64,000 nt of DNA from positions 42,757,578 to 42,821,577 of the forward strand of contig NC_086378.1 of assembly GCF_036588685.1 (NCBI RefSeq), in the 5' to 3' direction. This document shows positions 11,943 to 23,892 of the stretch, piece by piece. How positions within the stretch are numbered: the first letter of the stretch is position 1; the number at the start of each line of letters is the position of its first letter. The notes beneath the pieces were generated by a model that saw only the letters and a program-made list of their open reading frames with translations, had not been told where the DNA came from and searched no databases. The stretch comes from Mytilus trossulus. Its lineage: Eukaryota; Mollusca; Bivalvia; Mytilida; Mytilidae. The translations under genes were made by a program, and so were the position numbers.

Positions 11943-14900
11943 GTTGACATGTGAAGCTCAGAAATGAGTGTAACACTAACTAGGGCTATAGTTCAGACGA
12001 CAAAAAGTAATTCAGATCGTTTTTAAAAGTAGAAACATACCTTAAGTATAAGTGCATATTTTTTGCGACATTCTTCATTGCATTTGCGTCCCATAATATA
12101 TAAATCCTGCACAGAACTTTTTTGAAATCTTGAATTTTTATTGATATAATCAAAGACTTTCTATACTTATACTAAAGAAAGTCCCTGATATAATTTTGCT
12201 CTTTTAGGAGATAGTTTAACTTATAAAAAAGAAGATGTTGTATGATTACCAATGAGACAACATTCCACACGAGACAAAATAATGAAATACACAAAAATAA
12301 ACAGCTGTATGTCCCTGTACGGCCTTCAACAATGAGCAAAGCCCAAACTGTGTATTCATTTTGGAGTTTATGTACACTGGAACATGAGGTGCATAGCGTT
12401 TCCAAATGGGTGGGTCTTTTCACCACTGAACACCACCAATCACCACCAATCACCACCGAACACCCCAAAACCCACCAAACACTAAGAAAAACTGTTATAT
12501 TACTAGTATACAATAAAACGATCAAACAAATTCAATTACGTATAATTAAAAAAGTTTTAGATTTTTATGGGCATCACTTTTATGTTAAAATCGAAAATCA
12601 ATTGAAGGAAAAATGTCTCCGGATTCATCACTTTCTGGATCACTGTTACATTGTGTGTGTTATTAAAATAATAAAATTCAAATATATTCATAATCAGTAA
12701 TCAGTTGAAGTATCTTCGATCTCTGTTCTCGGCTAGATTTTGACATTTGTCTCTTTTCTTGTTATTGGTACAACTATTTTATAGAGAGAATTCGAAAGAT
12801 AAAGGAAAAAAATGGAAAAAAATATATTTGAGGTGTCCATGGGGGTCTGCGGAGTTCAAAAAGTGGGGTGTTTTAGACTCTCCCTTTCTGTTTTCTGTAG
12901 ATATTTGGACTCTTAATCTTCTGATTTGTTGAATTAATAACTTGAAAATTATATTTAAGTCATATTTATAACGTTAAAAGACAAAATAATAAACTTTTGG
13001 GGTGTTCGGCGGTGTGCGGTGGTGAAAAGACCTACCGTTTCCAAATAGCTTCCTACAGTTTGAAAACTAGGAAATTGTCTGGCTACATGATTGTACACAC
13101 AGTCATGTCTGGTCATGCATACAAACATGTTTAATCTATTGTAGTTTTATTTGTATTGGTTATTATCCAAAAAAAGAAGGTGTAGTATGATTGCTAATGA
13201 GACAACTCTTCACAAAAGACCAAATGTTACAGAAATAACAAGTATAGGTCACCCATACCATATACATTGTATACATGTACATGCTATTTCGAAGTATGAT
13301 GTTGCAAAAATACATTCTGGAACAATCAGGATTTGAAAATCTTTCAATATACAATAGGAACATCAAGAACTTGATCTTAAATATATATACAGATATACAT
13401 TGCAAGTGTCATTTAGCAAATTTGAATTTGTCAGAAACTTCTATTTAAGAGCAGAAAACTATATTGAATTTGATAGGATAATTTGTTTTTTTTTTATTTT
13501 TCAAGAAAGTGAGGCCAGTGCACCTCTAATATTGTAAGAGCAATTCTCTTATCAAATTTTAACCAATACTATTGTTTTATTTTCATCAATAAGTTTTCCC
13601 CATATAAAACCATTGTAACTTCTTTAATTTCAATGTAATTTTAACCAAGGCTAGGATTTTTTAATTTGTTGGTTTACAGATCCCCCGACCCGATTGTGCC
13701 GATTTGCAGAATAAAATAAAATTGACTTTTTTCATGCTTTTTTATTCCCGCCGACCCTAACAAAAACATTATCTCTAGAAAATATATAAAATATTCTTTT
13801 TTTATGAAATGAAATGCATTAAACATTAACGGAATTGATAACACTTTCTGTTGTGAAAACTAAAACTTCCAATTTATGTATCTAAAAATAAACAAATCAA
13901 TCATGACTGACCTTGAAATGTCGGTTGCGCAAATAATTTTGCTTAACAAAACCTGTGTTTAAAACCCATTACACATGAAGTTTGTTTCCTGTATTTGTCA
14001 TCATTCCCTAAGATGCATCATCTCATAGAAAAATTGAAAATGAACTTGTCCAACCAGGGAAGAAGTCAAGTTGAAGAACTTAATTTAAACAAATCCTTTG
14101 AATTTTCTTCAGATTTGTGTTATTGATAATAAAAACAATTCATCCATTTGGCTATAAAAATAATGGGAATGCTTGACAACTGATGAACCAGATATTCACG
14201 TTTTTCCAGTGGACAAGTCTATTGGGTTTTCGACATGTGTGTTGAAACTTTTTTTCGAACAACGTTTTTGCATTTTTTTCTTTATCAGTTTCCTGTTTGA
14301 AGATCATTAAAATTAACAATTAATTAAGGACTACTTTTGTGAAATAACTAATTAATTTTGTCTTTGTCCGTGGACACAAATCCTCCTTGTTCACGGAAAA
14401 TTATTAAAGAATGTCATGGGATGTTTATGACAGCTGCAGCTATAACATTTCATCGAAACCAATATTTAAGAAATGATGATAAAACAGCATACAAAACATA
14501 TTGTTAGAAAGGTGAAATATATTTTTTTGACATATTTTTCCGTCTTGAGAGATATTTTTTTTTTCTTTTTTTTCCTGACCGACCGACCCGACTTTTTCAT
14601 TGGGAAAATCTGAAAAAAACCAACAAATTAAAAAAACCTTGCCCAACAAACAAAAAACCAAGGTCTGTATCCCCCCCAAAAGTTTTTCAAGTTAAAGGAA
14701 ATTATATTGGCGAACATTCAGACAGCCAAGCTATCTTATGCACCTTGTCCTTTTTTACAGAATTTTTCCTTGACTTTTGGAATTATATTTTAAATGGTGT
14801 TGTGTATTTTCAGTTCCTTTTCTTCAACTTAGTCGTCAGATCCATGTATCATCAAGAAAAGAAAAGGGTAGTGCTAAGTGGAGAATCAGGTATGCTATTG

Positions 14901-17900
14901 ACATTAAAAATCAGATCTGAGATGTTTTGTTACTTTCGTTTCAATATTTTAGATACAGCAATTATTTTATTTTTCTTCTACAAAAATGTATAAAGGAATG
15001 AATATTTTCCTCATTTACCATTATCATTATGAACATTCAGGGATGATAACTTAGGTCAAAAGAGGTTGATCTTAAAACAAATCGTGGAGAGGGAGGGGGT
15101 AATGTGGTGAATCTGTGTTCTGCTGAAGCATGCAAGCTCATTGTTGACAACCATTTAAAGACCTTTATGTTCTTATATTCCCTTCATTAGGACTCATAGT
15201 CAAACATACAAAATAAAGTTTGAATTTTGAATTGTTTTTCTAAAGAGCAGATAGGAAAATTAGAAGACTTTGTAATCATGATCATATTCCAAAAAATGTA
15301 TTCTTTTTCATTGAACACACAATATTTTTTTTGTTATCAGTCAGGGTCAGGCCAGATCAGGAAATGAATATGGATTATTGACAGAAATGCCTGATTACTC
15401 TTTCTTGGGTAAGTAATTCAATAACAATACCTATGAGCAGTAATTATCAATTCATTGTTAATTTTAACATTTTCAAGTTGTTTTATAATTCATCGGTCAA
15501 TGTTAAGATTTTGCGGTTAGCATAAAAAAGAATGTGGTATGATTGCCAAACTTGTTGCCACTTGGACAGAGATATTATTTTTATATAAGGTTTATAATAA
15601 AAATTACCTTTTTAAAAAAAAAATGGCGTCATACTTTTAAAAAAAAAAATTGCGTCATATAATGAATGTCGTCATCGTCTTAGTTGTCGACATAAGATGC
15701 ATTTAGTTTCTGGACAATAACTTAAGTTTAAGTGAAGGATCTCTATGAATTTTTACCAAAAGGTTCAATATCACTAAAGGAAGGTTGAGATTGATTTTGG
15801 GGGTTATGGTCCCAACAGTGTTGGAATTAGGGGCAAAAAAAGGGGCCCAAATAAGCATTTATGTACTTTCCAGACAATAACTTGTCTTTAAGTGTATGAA
15901 TCTGAAATTATACTACAAGTTTCCATACCTGAAAGGGATGGTTAGGATTGACTTGGGGGGGTTATGGCTCAAACCATTTAGGAATTAGGTGCAAAGAAGG
16001 GAGAAAAACTACCGGTAGGTTTTTTCTGGTTAATGGACAATAAAGACAATTTAAAAGCAGTGTGAGGGGGTTATCCAAATACATTTAAAATACAATGTTG
16101 TGTATGTTTGGATTTACCTCCCTTACTACTTGTAAATTATGTATAAAGAAATGTCAGGTTTTGAACTGGCTCAATATCTTTAATTGTTTTCCCATAGGCG
16201 ATAATGGTAACGTTTTTTCCTGTAGATCAGTCCATATCGTAAACTTGGATATGTATGATAGCTCGTTTCGAAGCTGTGACATTTTCACATATGTGGTTAA
16301 ATTTTCGGGGTACGAAGTGAGATTACTTTTTCCGTAAATTAGCAAACCCCGAACATCCTTTTGTGATGCGGCTCCTTGTGGTAAAATATCCACTTTTTAA
16401 CACAATAAGTTCTTTGAAAATTTAATACTTTGAACACATTCAATAGCTCCATAGTTTTTACACATTTATTCTATGTTCCTCTACTTTCCTAATCACCACA
16501 AATAATTAAGTTCAGTCATTTGTTAAAAATAGAAACATGTCCAATATCACTACACAGAGATTTTTTCTTTACACATGACTTTTGAGTTCCTCATTTCAAG
16601 GCGCATTAGGGATGTTGTCCCATATTGCAATCCATAGTTCTGATTTTTCCAAATATTTTTATGTGATCTTCATAGGTATGACATTCTGAATAAATCTGTG
16701 TATTTTTGTCCATTTCTGAAAAAAAATAAAGTTGTTTCAGCACTATAAGGCAATGACACTTTTATCGCTATATTTATTTATTTTGAATACAAAGTGTATG
16801 CATAATTAATTTCTTACAGTATACCTTCACTAGTCAAAAGAAGGACAAAACATCTGAATGTAACCTTAAATTACAACACACATCCCCTGTTAAAGCATTC
16901 AATAAAATTTTCTGGTGCCTAAAAGTGCATTTTGACAGAGAAATTATGCAAAAATGAAGATTTCATAAAAAAAAACACCAACAAAATACTTAATTATTCT
17001 AGCCAGTGGAAACCTGGTATTTTATACTGTAGAAACCACTATAAACTACTGTAAAAGTCATTTGAATCATATAATTAGAGTGCAATGAAGTGCAAATTTT
17101 CAAAACTTGTTCTTTCACATAATTGTATTTGAGAAAAAATGTTTTTTACATGTATTTCAGTGAAAATCTTTTATCAGTGAGATATCGGCATGAGGTTTTA
17201 AAGGAAACGTTGTGACATCACACGTAATATGGCGTCATTAAATAACGACATATCAAAATAATGCTAATTATAGTTTGCAGTGTTACATGAGGAACAGTTG
17301 CCGCAAGGTTTAACTTGAAATATGGAGTCGAAAAGATCAGTAACCAAGCATTTTCATTTAATGCCAAGACCATAGCAACAGTTTTCATATCAGTATATTT
17401 TTAACATACCGACTGTAATTTGAATTGCATAAATACCATAAATAAACAATTTAGAGCTTGCCAAATAAAACAAAATGCTTACCAGTTATTCAGGACCTTT
17501 TAACACCTCTAGTTTGTCATCTCAGGTTAAAAAGTAATGATATGTCTGGAACTGAAATAAGAAAAAAAAATTACTCAGGCTGTGTTATTATTTGGTTTAA
17601 ATACATAAGTATTATTGAGAGAGCAAAAATCAAATTCTTGAATGTTTTATCGCAAAGAAAGAAAAATGCTTCTCCCTTGTGGCTTATCAACCTTCATTTA
17701 AATCTTTTATATTAGAAGCAACGAGTGGTAGCTAACTAGCTTAATAGTTGAAAAGGTGCAGCAATATTGTTTTCGAAAGGTTTGTTGACCCTCCCCCTTT
17801 TTCACTGAGAAAAGACAATATCTTGTGATTTGCTAGTGTGCATTACAAATAATAATTCATGATTTCTTTAATACATGTACATGTTTGTCTGTTTATTAAC

Positions 17901-20900
17901 TGCATATGATATCTACTGACTGACCATGGGTCAAATTATTGGATAAAAGCACATGATGATGATGTATTTCACTTTACTCGTATGGAGTGTGTTATCTCCC
18001 TTGATTATCAGTTATTCCTGTAAACCGGAGTGATAATTACATAACAAAGACTGTATTGTGTCATGTTTACTTACAGATAAAACTATTATGTTAGTTCATG
18101 CCTTTTTCAATTCATAAACAAATTCCTTTCGGATCTCTCGGGGGTGTAAACAAAGTTTGAATTGTGCCTAAAAAAAGTGTTCAGCCCCGTGCCTGCAATG
18201 CTTTCTAAAAGCGAAAATTTCATTGAGTATCTGCTGGTATTTATCTATAATGGTTATCTGAAATCATCTGGGATATCTAGGTATAAATAAAAAAATACTT
18301 ACCATCATTTTCACAATTTTCCCGGGTGTACAAGGTGAAATCATCCATAGATCACTCTGGAAACTTCTGATTTATCTTTTTGTAAATTGGCTCAATATCT
18401 TTAATTGTTTTCCCATAGGCGATAATGGTAACGTTTTTTCCTGTAGATCAGTCCATATCGTAAACTTGGATATGTATGATAGCTCGTTTCGAAGCTGTGA
18501 CATTTTCACATATGTGGTTAAATTTTCGGGGTACGAAGTGAGATTACTTTTTCCGTAAATTAGCAAACCCCGAACATCCTTTTGTGATGCGGCTCCTTGT
18601 GGTAAAATATCCACTTTTTAACACAATAAGTTCTTTGAAAATTTAATACTTTGAACACATTCAATAGCTCCATAGTTTTTACACATTTATTCTATGTTCC
18701 TCTACTTTCCTAATCACCACAAATAATTAAGTTCAGTCATTTGTTAAAAATAGAAACATGTCCAATATCACTACACAGAGATTTTTTCTTTACACATGAC
18801 TTTTGAGTTCCTCATTTCAAGGCGCATTAGGGATGTTGTCCCAACTATTTGCAATAAAAGGGTGTGTGTCAATTGGCAACAGCATAGTGTATTGCACAAA
18901 GCAAAAAGGGGGGGGTAAACATTTTTTAAGGGGTGGGTTGGGGGTGGTGGTCAATTTGCAAAAGCTTAGTGTATTGCACCAAAGCAAAGAAGGGGGTTAA
19001 CCTTCTTTCTTTTCTTTTTTTTTTTGGGGGGGGGGGGGGGGTCATTTCGCATCAGTAGTGTATTGCACAAAAGCAAAAAATGTTTAAATTCAAATCATAT
19101 AACCAATTCTAAGTTCTTTAACTTCAGTTATTCTGTGTCAGAAACCTATAATGTGTCAAATATTTAATTACTATCCAAATTCAGGGTCGGATCTCTGTGG
19201 TCATATCCAGTTGCGCTCAGCGAAGCAATTTACTGAATAATCAATATGACAGCAATATCAAAATCTGTTGTTTTATTGTAGATGGTAGACCAACACCTCT
19301 GTCTTTGAGACAACAGAAGAGGAGACAGGAGAAGATAGAAGTAGCGGTATGTTCAAAATTAGCTTAATAGAACTAAAATTGAATTTAGTTCAGAAAGATA
19401 TAATTTTAGTCTTACGGTCATAGGAATTACAATCAGGCAGGGTAAACTTTTGTATAAAGCTTTATATTTAAAAGGGGATAACCCCTGTATGCTTCATGCC
19501 TTGTAGATAGATGCCTTATGTTACTAAGTTTCTGTCTGTCATATGTCTATTGTCCTAGACCTCATTTTCATGGTTCAGTGACTGCTTACATGGGTTCCTT
19601 CCAAGGTCTTCATGACCATCAGACATGATTTCATGGATCAGTGATCAAGGTTGAAGTTACATGATAATATCATTTTTCAGTTACTCTAGGCAGTAAGAGA
19701 ACTATATTTGGTGTATGGAATGACTGTAAGGTGTTCATGTCAGTCTGGCAGGTTCAATCTAATTATCGTTACCTGATTTATGATGTTTCCTTGGTCAATG
19801 ACAAGTTTTTATGGTTTTGTCTATTTCATGGTTCTATAAGCAATTAATAGGTCAACTATATGTTGGTTCAAGGAATGGTCATAATGTTTACATGTCAGTC
19901 TCATGTATTATCTGACCTTGACCTAATTAATGTTCATTTTTCAATTTTTACATATTCCTTTAATCTATACGCTAAAAGTCAACTTAATTTGGTGTATGGA
20001 ATGATGATAAGGTGAACAAGTCTATCTGAAATTCTGAACTTGATCTTACTCATCTATTATTGTTTATGTTAAGTTAATGAGTACTTGTAGTAAAGCACTT
20101 TTTTTTAAAGTTTTTTTTTTACATTTGATCAATCATCATGTGTGCTCTTGAAATGGCTTCCATAATGCATTAAAGAATAATAGTCATCTTAGATTTGACA
20201 CAACTATATTGATGAATCTGCATTAAACAAACATTGAATCTCTGTTTATGTTCATGATTAAAAATGATCATCACAATAGAAAGAGTGACAGTTATATCTA
20301 ATGGCAACTTTCTTGAAGGTTTATTTCATTCGAACTTATAAGGAACCTAGGAAAACACTTGGGAATCTATTTTGAGGAAGCAACCTCAATGCATAGTGTA
20401 TACTGTTCATTTTCATGTCATTCTTTACATCAAACCAAAAAATCTATATAATTTCAAAGTTCCTTGTAGGGCAATTTTCAAGTTGTTGCTGTCTACGTTA
20501 TAAAAATCACTGTTGGGTACATATCAAATGAATGTACATTTGTCGAACTTTTGAACTTACGAGTTCAGTTGTCACATCAGGTCCGCAACATTAGCTAGTA
20601 ACCATTTTTATGCGAGGATGCCTAGATCACAGAATTATGTTTGTCACATTTATGTATATAAATAAACTTAATCTGGGAACATTTTTAGGGGACAGGTCCA
20701 TCCAATATCATTGATGTCAGCAGTGTGGTATAATATTGACCCTCTGCTCTGAATTTATTTAATTTTACATGCACCTAAAATGCCATTATGTAGAATATTT
20801 CCCATTATATTTCAAGTGCTAATCATGCTCATTGTTTCTTTTCTTTTTTCATCCAGAAAGATATTATGAAGAAATTAGGACAAATAGATTTTGCAAAAGA

Positions 20901-20979
20901 GAGATTTGAACTACAGGAACAATCTAGACAACAACAGAGACAGTCTTTACTGGACAATAAATTAAAAGCTAAAAGTTGA
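11899..20979 (+). CDS. MRPL52: Mitochondrial ribosomal protein mL52 (5 recognised coding exons; initiator exon unresolved)
   Basis: Structural protein of the mitochondrial 39S ribosomal subunit, imported from the cytosol. Five plus-strand exons (11899-11942, 14833-14889, 15341-15408, 19282-19346, 20857-20979) join in frame with GT-AG introns into 118 residues. The join RQIHVSSRKEKGSAKWRI, then SQGQARSGNEYGLLTEMPDY, SFLDGRPTPL and an Arg/Gln-rich tail matches human mL52 ([27 protein letters not shown]; 123 aa). The first exon (NGSLSCRLGPRNSR) looks like mitochondrial presequence (basic, no acid) but has no in-frame ATG, so the start lies in a further 5' exon. Exons 2-5 are secure; the first is supported by phase and a strong acceptor. 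Confidence 0.9.
12225..12365 (+). repeat. GATGTGGTATGATTGCC-type fragment
   Basis: Starts AAGAAGATGTTGTATGATTA and runs to the GAGCAAAGCCC phrase; first MRPL52 intron. A CACCACCGAACACC-type simple repeat follows at about 12420-12480, with its inverse near 12996-13030. Confidence 0.65.
13170..13262 (+). repeat. GATGTGGTATGATTGCC-type fragment
   Basis: AAGGTGTAGTATGATTGCTA and AATGAGACAACTCTTCACAA, then lost. Confidence 0.6.
13649..14643. mobile_element. TIR element, TTAATTTGTTGG family, copy 1
   Basis: Ends GGCTAGGATTTTTTAATTTG and inverted GGCAAGGTTTTTTTAATTTG; both inner flanks carry GACCGACCCGA/CCCCCGACCCGA-like blocks. 995 bp, in the first MRPL52 intron. No transposase; target duplication unclear. 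Confidence 0.75.
14833..14889 (+). CDS. MRPL52: MRPL52 exon, presequence/mature junction
   Basis: Acceptor AACTTAG, donor CAG|GTATGC, 57 nt. Reads RQIHVSSRKEKGSAKWRI with split Ser codons on both sides. The WRI-SQGQ join matches WRLQQGL of human mL52. Confidence 0.82.
15341..15408 (+). CDS. MRPL52: MRPL52 exon, conserved core
   Basis: Acceptor TATCAG, donor TTGG|GTAAGT, 68 nt. Reads QGQARSGNEYGLLTEMPDYS then FL, the family signature ([13 protein letters not shown] in human). Confidence 0.93.
15640..16060 (+). repeat. GGACCAAAACTCCC-type repeat, inverse copy
   Basis: GATTGATTTTGGGGGTTATG and GGTCCCAACAGTGTTGG correspond to the inverse of the 51600-51830 region; two cores. MRPL52 intron. Confidence 0.6.
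16167..16622. repeat. 456-bp direct duplication, copy 1
   Basis: Nearly identical to 18388-18843 and the same length. Both begin TGGCTC and end TGTCCCA. Each copy holds a minus-strand open frame of about 78 codons, conserved only because the copies are near-identical. Lies in an MRPL52 intron. Confidence 0.85.
16606..18348 (-). CDS. Candidate two-exon small ORF (51 aa), unrecognised, antisense in an MRPL52 intron
   Basis: Exon 18303-18348 starts ATG and reads MDDFTLYTRENCEND with donor ATG|GTAAGT. Exon 16606-16715 follows a strong acceptor (eight T then CAG) and reads MDKNTQIYSECHTYEDHIKI then FGKIRTMDCNMGQHP and stop. The split Glu codon keeps the frame. An in-frame stop lies just upstream of the ATG. 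The last bases of exon 2 fall in copy 1 of the 456-bp duplication. I recognise no family; it may be a gene remnant or chance. Confidence 0.25.
18388..18843. repeat. 456-bp direct duplication, copy 2
   Basis: Second copy, 1,765 bp downstream of the first in the same orientation. TG...CA ends resemble LTRs, but I see no matching target duplication, primer-binding site or polypurine tract, so a local duplication is equally possible. Confidence 0.85.
18845..19075. repeat. Degenerate G-rich tandem repeat
   Basis: Three copies of GTGTATTGCACAAAGCAAA followed by poly-G tracts (up to about 18 G) and CAATTTGC-like spacers, in an MRPL52 intron next to duplication copy 2. Confidence 0.7.
19282..19346 (+). 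CDS. MRPL52: MRPL52 exon, DGRPTP core end
   Basis: Acceptor TTGTAG, donor GCG|GTATGT, 65 nt. Reads DGRPTPLSLRQQKRRQEKIE then VA. The 3.9-kb intron before it holds repeats and the 456-bp direct duplication. Confidence 0.93.
19452..20060 (+). repeat. GAGGTCAAGGTCA-type repeat, diverged
   Basis: Tandem cores with CCTCATTTTCATGGTTCAGT and similar phrases, in the last MRPL52 intron. Confidence 0.65.
20857..20979 (+). CDS. MRPL52: MRPL52 terminal exon
   Basis: Acceptor CATCCAG; reads KDIMKKLGQIDFAKERFELQ then EQSRQQQRQSLLDNKLKAKS and TGA, 123 nt. The Lys/Arg/Gln-rich tail matches the C-terminal helix of mL52. Confidence 0.93.
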   Translation, partial: KDIMKKLGQIDFAKERFELQEQSRQQQRQSLLDNKLKAKS

Positions 20980-21015
20980 TTGTAATCTGTATAGTTAGTT
21001 TGTATATAATTATCT

Positions 21016-21021
21016 ATTAAA
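21016..21021 (+). terminator. MRPL52: Poly(A) signal ATTAAA, MRPL52
   Basis: ATTAAA 36 nt after the stop, followed by a GT-rich stretch. Plausible cleavage signal. Confidence 0.4.
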
Positions 21022-21394
21022 TTTTGTACATCAGAGTGTTTTGTATTTTTAGTAAATTTTGACTGCAAGAATTACTAGAATATCTTTTCTGTACTAAGGT
21101 TGAGTTGTCGTTTCTTTGACACATTCCCCATTTCCATTTTATTAATGAAAATCTGCAGAAGGTTATGTATAAATCAAAATAGAAGAGTAAGCATCTAAAA
21201 GACAATTCACAACATCTCAACAAGACATCCCTATGTCAAAATAATGTCTTCAGACCACAGAAAAGAGTTTACAGTATGCTGTTGTGTAACAGAAAATAAC
21301 ACCATATTTCATGAATTTTGTGAGTTACCATTTACTCTCCTATTATATTGATGAACAGAGAACTAGGGTTGCATTGCATTGTTGGCAAATTTAT

Positions 21395-21545
21395 TTTGAT
21401 TGTAACTCTGTGGTCTTGTGGTCAGAGCTGTGCTTGCTTGGATAGATACTAAGACGTTTTGGGTTCAAACTCTGGCCAGGTAATCCAAATATTTCTGTTT
21501 ATCTGTCTCAACACAGCCGATAAAGAAGATAACAAAGACTGGTTA
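21395..21545 (+). repeat. Possible tRNA-derived SINE
   Basis: TGGTCTTGTGGTCAGAGCTG resembles an A-box region, and GGGTTCAAACTC about 40 bp on matches a B box; the 3' part ends ACAAAGACTGGTTAGATCAT. Not a functional tRNA. Confidence 0.45.
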
Positions 21546-21559
21546 GATCATATTCAGAA

Positions 21560-22062
21560 CTAAAGGCTCTAAGGAGCCTGTGTCACTCACCTTGGTCTAT
21601 GTGCATATTAAACAAATTACACAGATGGATTCATGACAAAATTATGTTTTGGTGATGTTGATGTGTTTGTAGATCTTACTTTACTAAACATGCTTGCTGC
21701 TTACAATTATCTCTATCTATAATGAACTTGGACCGCCCAGTAGTTTCAGTGGAAAATATTTTGTAAAAATTTACAAAATTTTGTTTAAATTGACTATAAA
21801 GGGCAATAACTCCTCAATCGGTCAATTGACTATTTTGGTCATGTTGACTTATTTTTAAATCATACTTTTCTGAACAATATTGCTGTTAACAGTTCTCTAT
21901 AATAATATTCAAGATAATAACCAAAAAAAAGCTGAAGAATTTCCTTAGAATTATCAATTCAGGGGCAGCAACCCAATGACGTCTGAAAATTTTAGAGCAG
22001 ATAGATCTTGGCCTGATAAACAATTTTAAATGATTTGGTTTCAGAGATTTAAGTCAAAATCT
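21560..22062 (-). repeat. AGCTCACC-type repeat, 3' part
   Basis: Inverse orientation, from the GGCTC/GAGCC hairpin end inward; interrupted at 22063 by the composite element and continued at about 25629. Confidence 0.8.
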
Positions 22063-23892
22063 ATTAAAAGTCATGTCCATTACCAATCCCAGCAAAACAT
22101 ATTAATACCTTTGTCAATAAGTGAATTATATATCGCTTCCTGTAGACTTTTAAAAATAAAAATATTGCGTATACTATACATTTATTTTGTAGTTATTTTT
22201 ATCGTAGCCTGATTTGACCTTTCTTATTTTAAATAATTACTGTTAGAAAGGTGTGTGTCTGTGATAAGATTATAATGATGTGTGGTAATCAAGTAGAAGT
22301 CTTCGATTTTCAGTGATGTAAAAATGATTAAGCTGCACCTGGTGTTTCAGATATCATTTAGGTCATTTTTTACCAAGGTCGTAAATCCTCATCAGGTACC
22401 ATAGCCTTGTACAATTATAATTACTGTGTAATTACAATTTGATTAGTTCTTGCTGTGGTAACATCATCTGTAGTGGTATTTTTAGGGCACTTTATTAAGT
22501 CGTGTTCTTTACCAATCCCAGCGAAACATATCAATACCTTTGTCAATAAGTGAATTAAATATTGCTTCCTGTACAGACTTTAAAAAAATAAATCTATTGC
22601 GTACACAATACATTTATTTTGTAGTTTTTTTTATCGTAGCCCAATTTGACCTTTCTTATTTTAAATAATTACTGTTAGAAAGGTGTATGTCTGTGATAAG
22701 ATTATAATGATGTGTGGTAATCAAGTAGAAGTCTTCAATTTTCAGTGATGTAAAAATGATTAAGCTGCACCTGGTGTTTCGGATATCATGTAGGTAATTT
22801 TTTACCAAGGCCGCAAATCCTCATCAGGCACCTCAGCCCTGCATAACTACAACTACTATGCAACTACAACTTACTAGTTTTCGCTGTGGCAACACATTTT
22901 ATTAATAGTCCTGTCCATTACCAATCCCAGCAAAACATATTAATACATTTGTCAATAAGTGAATTATATATTGCTTCCTGTAGACTTTTAAAAAAAAATT
23001 ATACACACCTTTCTAACAGTTATTATTTTACATAAGAAAGGTCAAATCAGGCTATGATAAAAGTAACTACAAAATAAATTAGCATACCTGACAATATCTG
23101 GATATGGGTATTAAGTCTGATCTTAATATGTACTTGTGATTAAAATCATTTGTTACAAACGGGTTTTATTCAAAATAAACAAACAATTGTCTAAATGTTC
23201 AGGACTTAATTAAATCTGTATTTGGGTAAGAAGATGCAAGCATACTATTTTTATTGTGTCTTACACTGAGAAGCAAATAATCTTTTACTACTTTATTAAA
23301 ATATTGTGTAAAAACGTAAATTTTGAGCTATGAAAGTCAAGTGGCTCAAGCATTTTTCTGAGGAATTTTTGAAAAATTTCAAAGAAATATTTTTTACAGT
23401 GGGTTAGCTTTCATTAGTCTTCCCTATCCTATAGATTAACAACTTTTGGTTATATTCATAATTTAGAATCTTTATTGAAGGTGGAGCATGAATGCACAAT
23501 TAGTTAATTATATTGATGTGTCATTTGTATGCAAGAGTGACATTCCTTTGTATTATGTGCTGATTCAAAAAAAAATATGGGAGTATTCTCTCCCTTTAAC
23601 AGGACCATTATTTTATAATAAGTATAGGTTTCTGATATAATTTAATAATTACAATATCTATTAATTCAATATATTTCAGTTTACATTGGTGTATGAATAT
23701 AATTTCATAAATTTGAAACGTTAAAAATGATAACATACCAATATAAAGAACCGTTCATCATTTAAAAAAAAAACTAAAATGAAAGTTAATAATCATTATC
23801 TCCCCTTCATGATAGATTGATTGGGAAGTTAACCAGAGTTATCTTATAATAATCACAGAGGGACTAGCAAGCAATTTAAATTGCAGCTTATT

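Noticed and set aside
16154-18614. Two near-identical minus-strand frames of about 79 codons (ILPQGAASQKDVRGLLIYGK)
   Set aside because: Both lie in the 456-bp duplication, so their similarity is not independent conservation. No splice context or family recognised.
16167-18843. Complete LTR retrotransposon
   Set aside because: TG...CA ends only; no matching flanking duplication, primer site, polypurine tract or gag/pol frame.
21395-21500. Functional tRNA gene
   Set aside because: A- and B-box-like words are present but no cloverleaf with paired acceptor arms; better read as a SINE.
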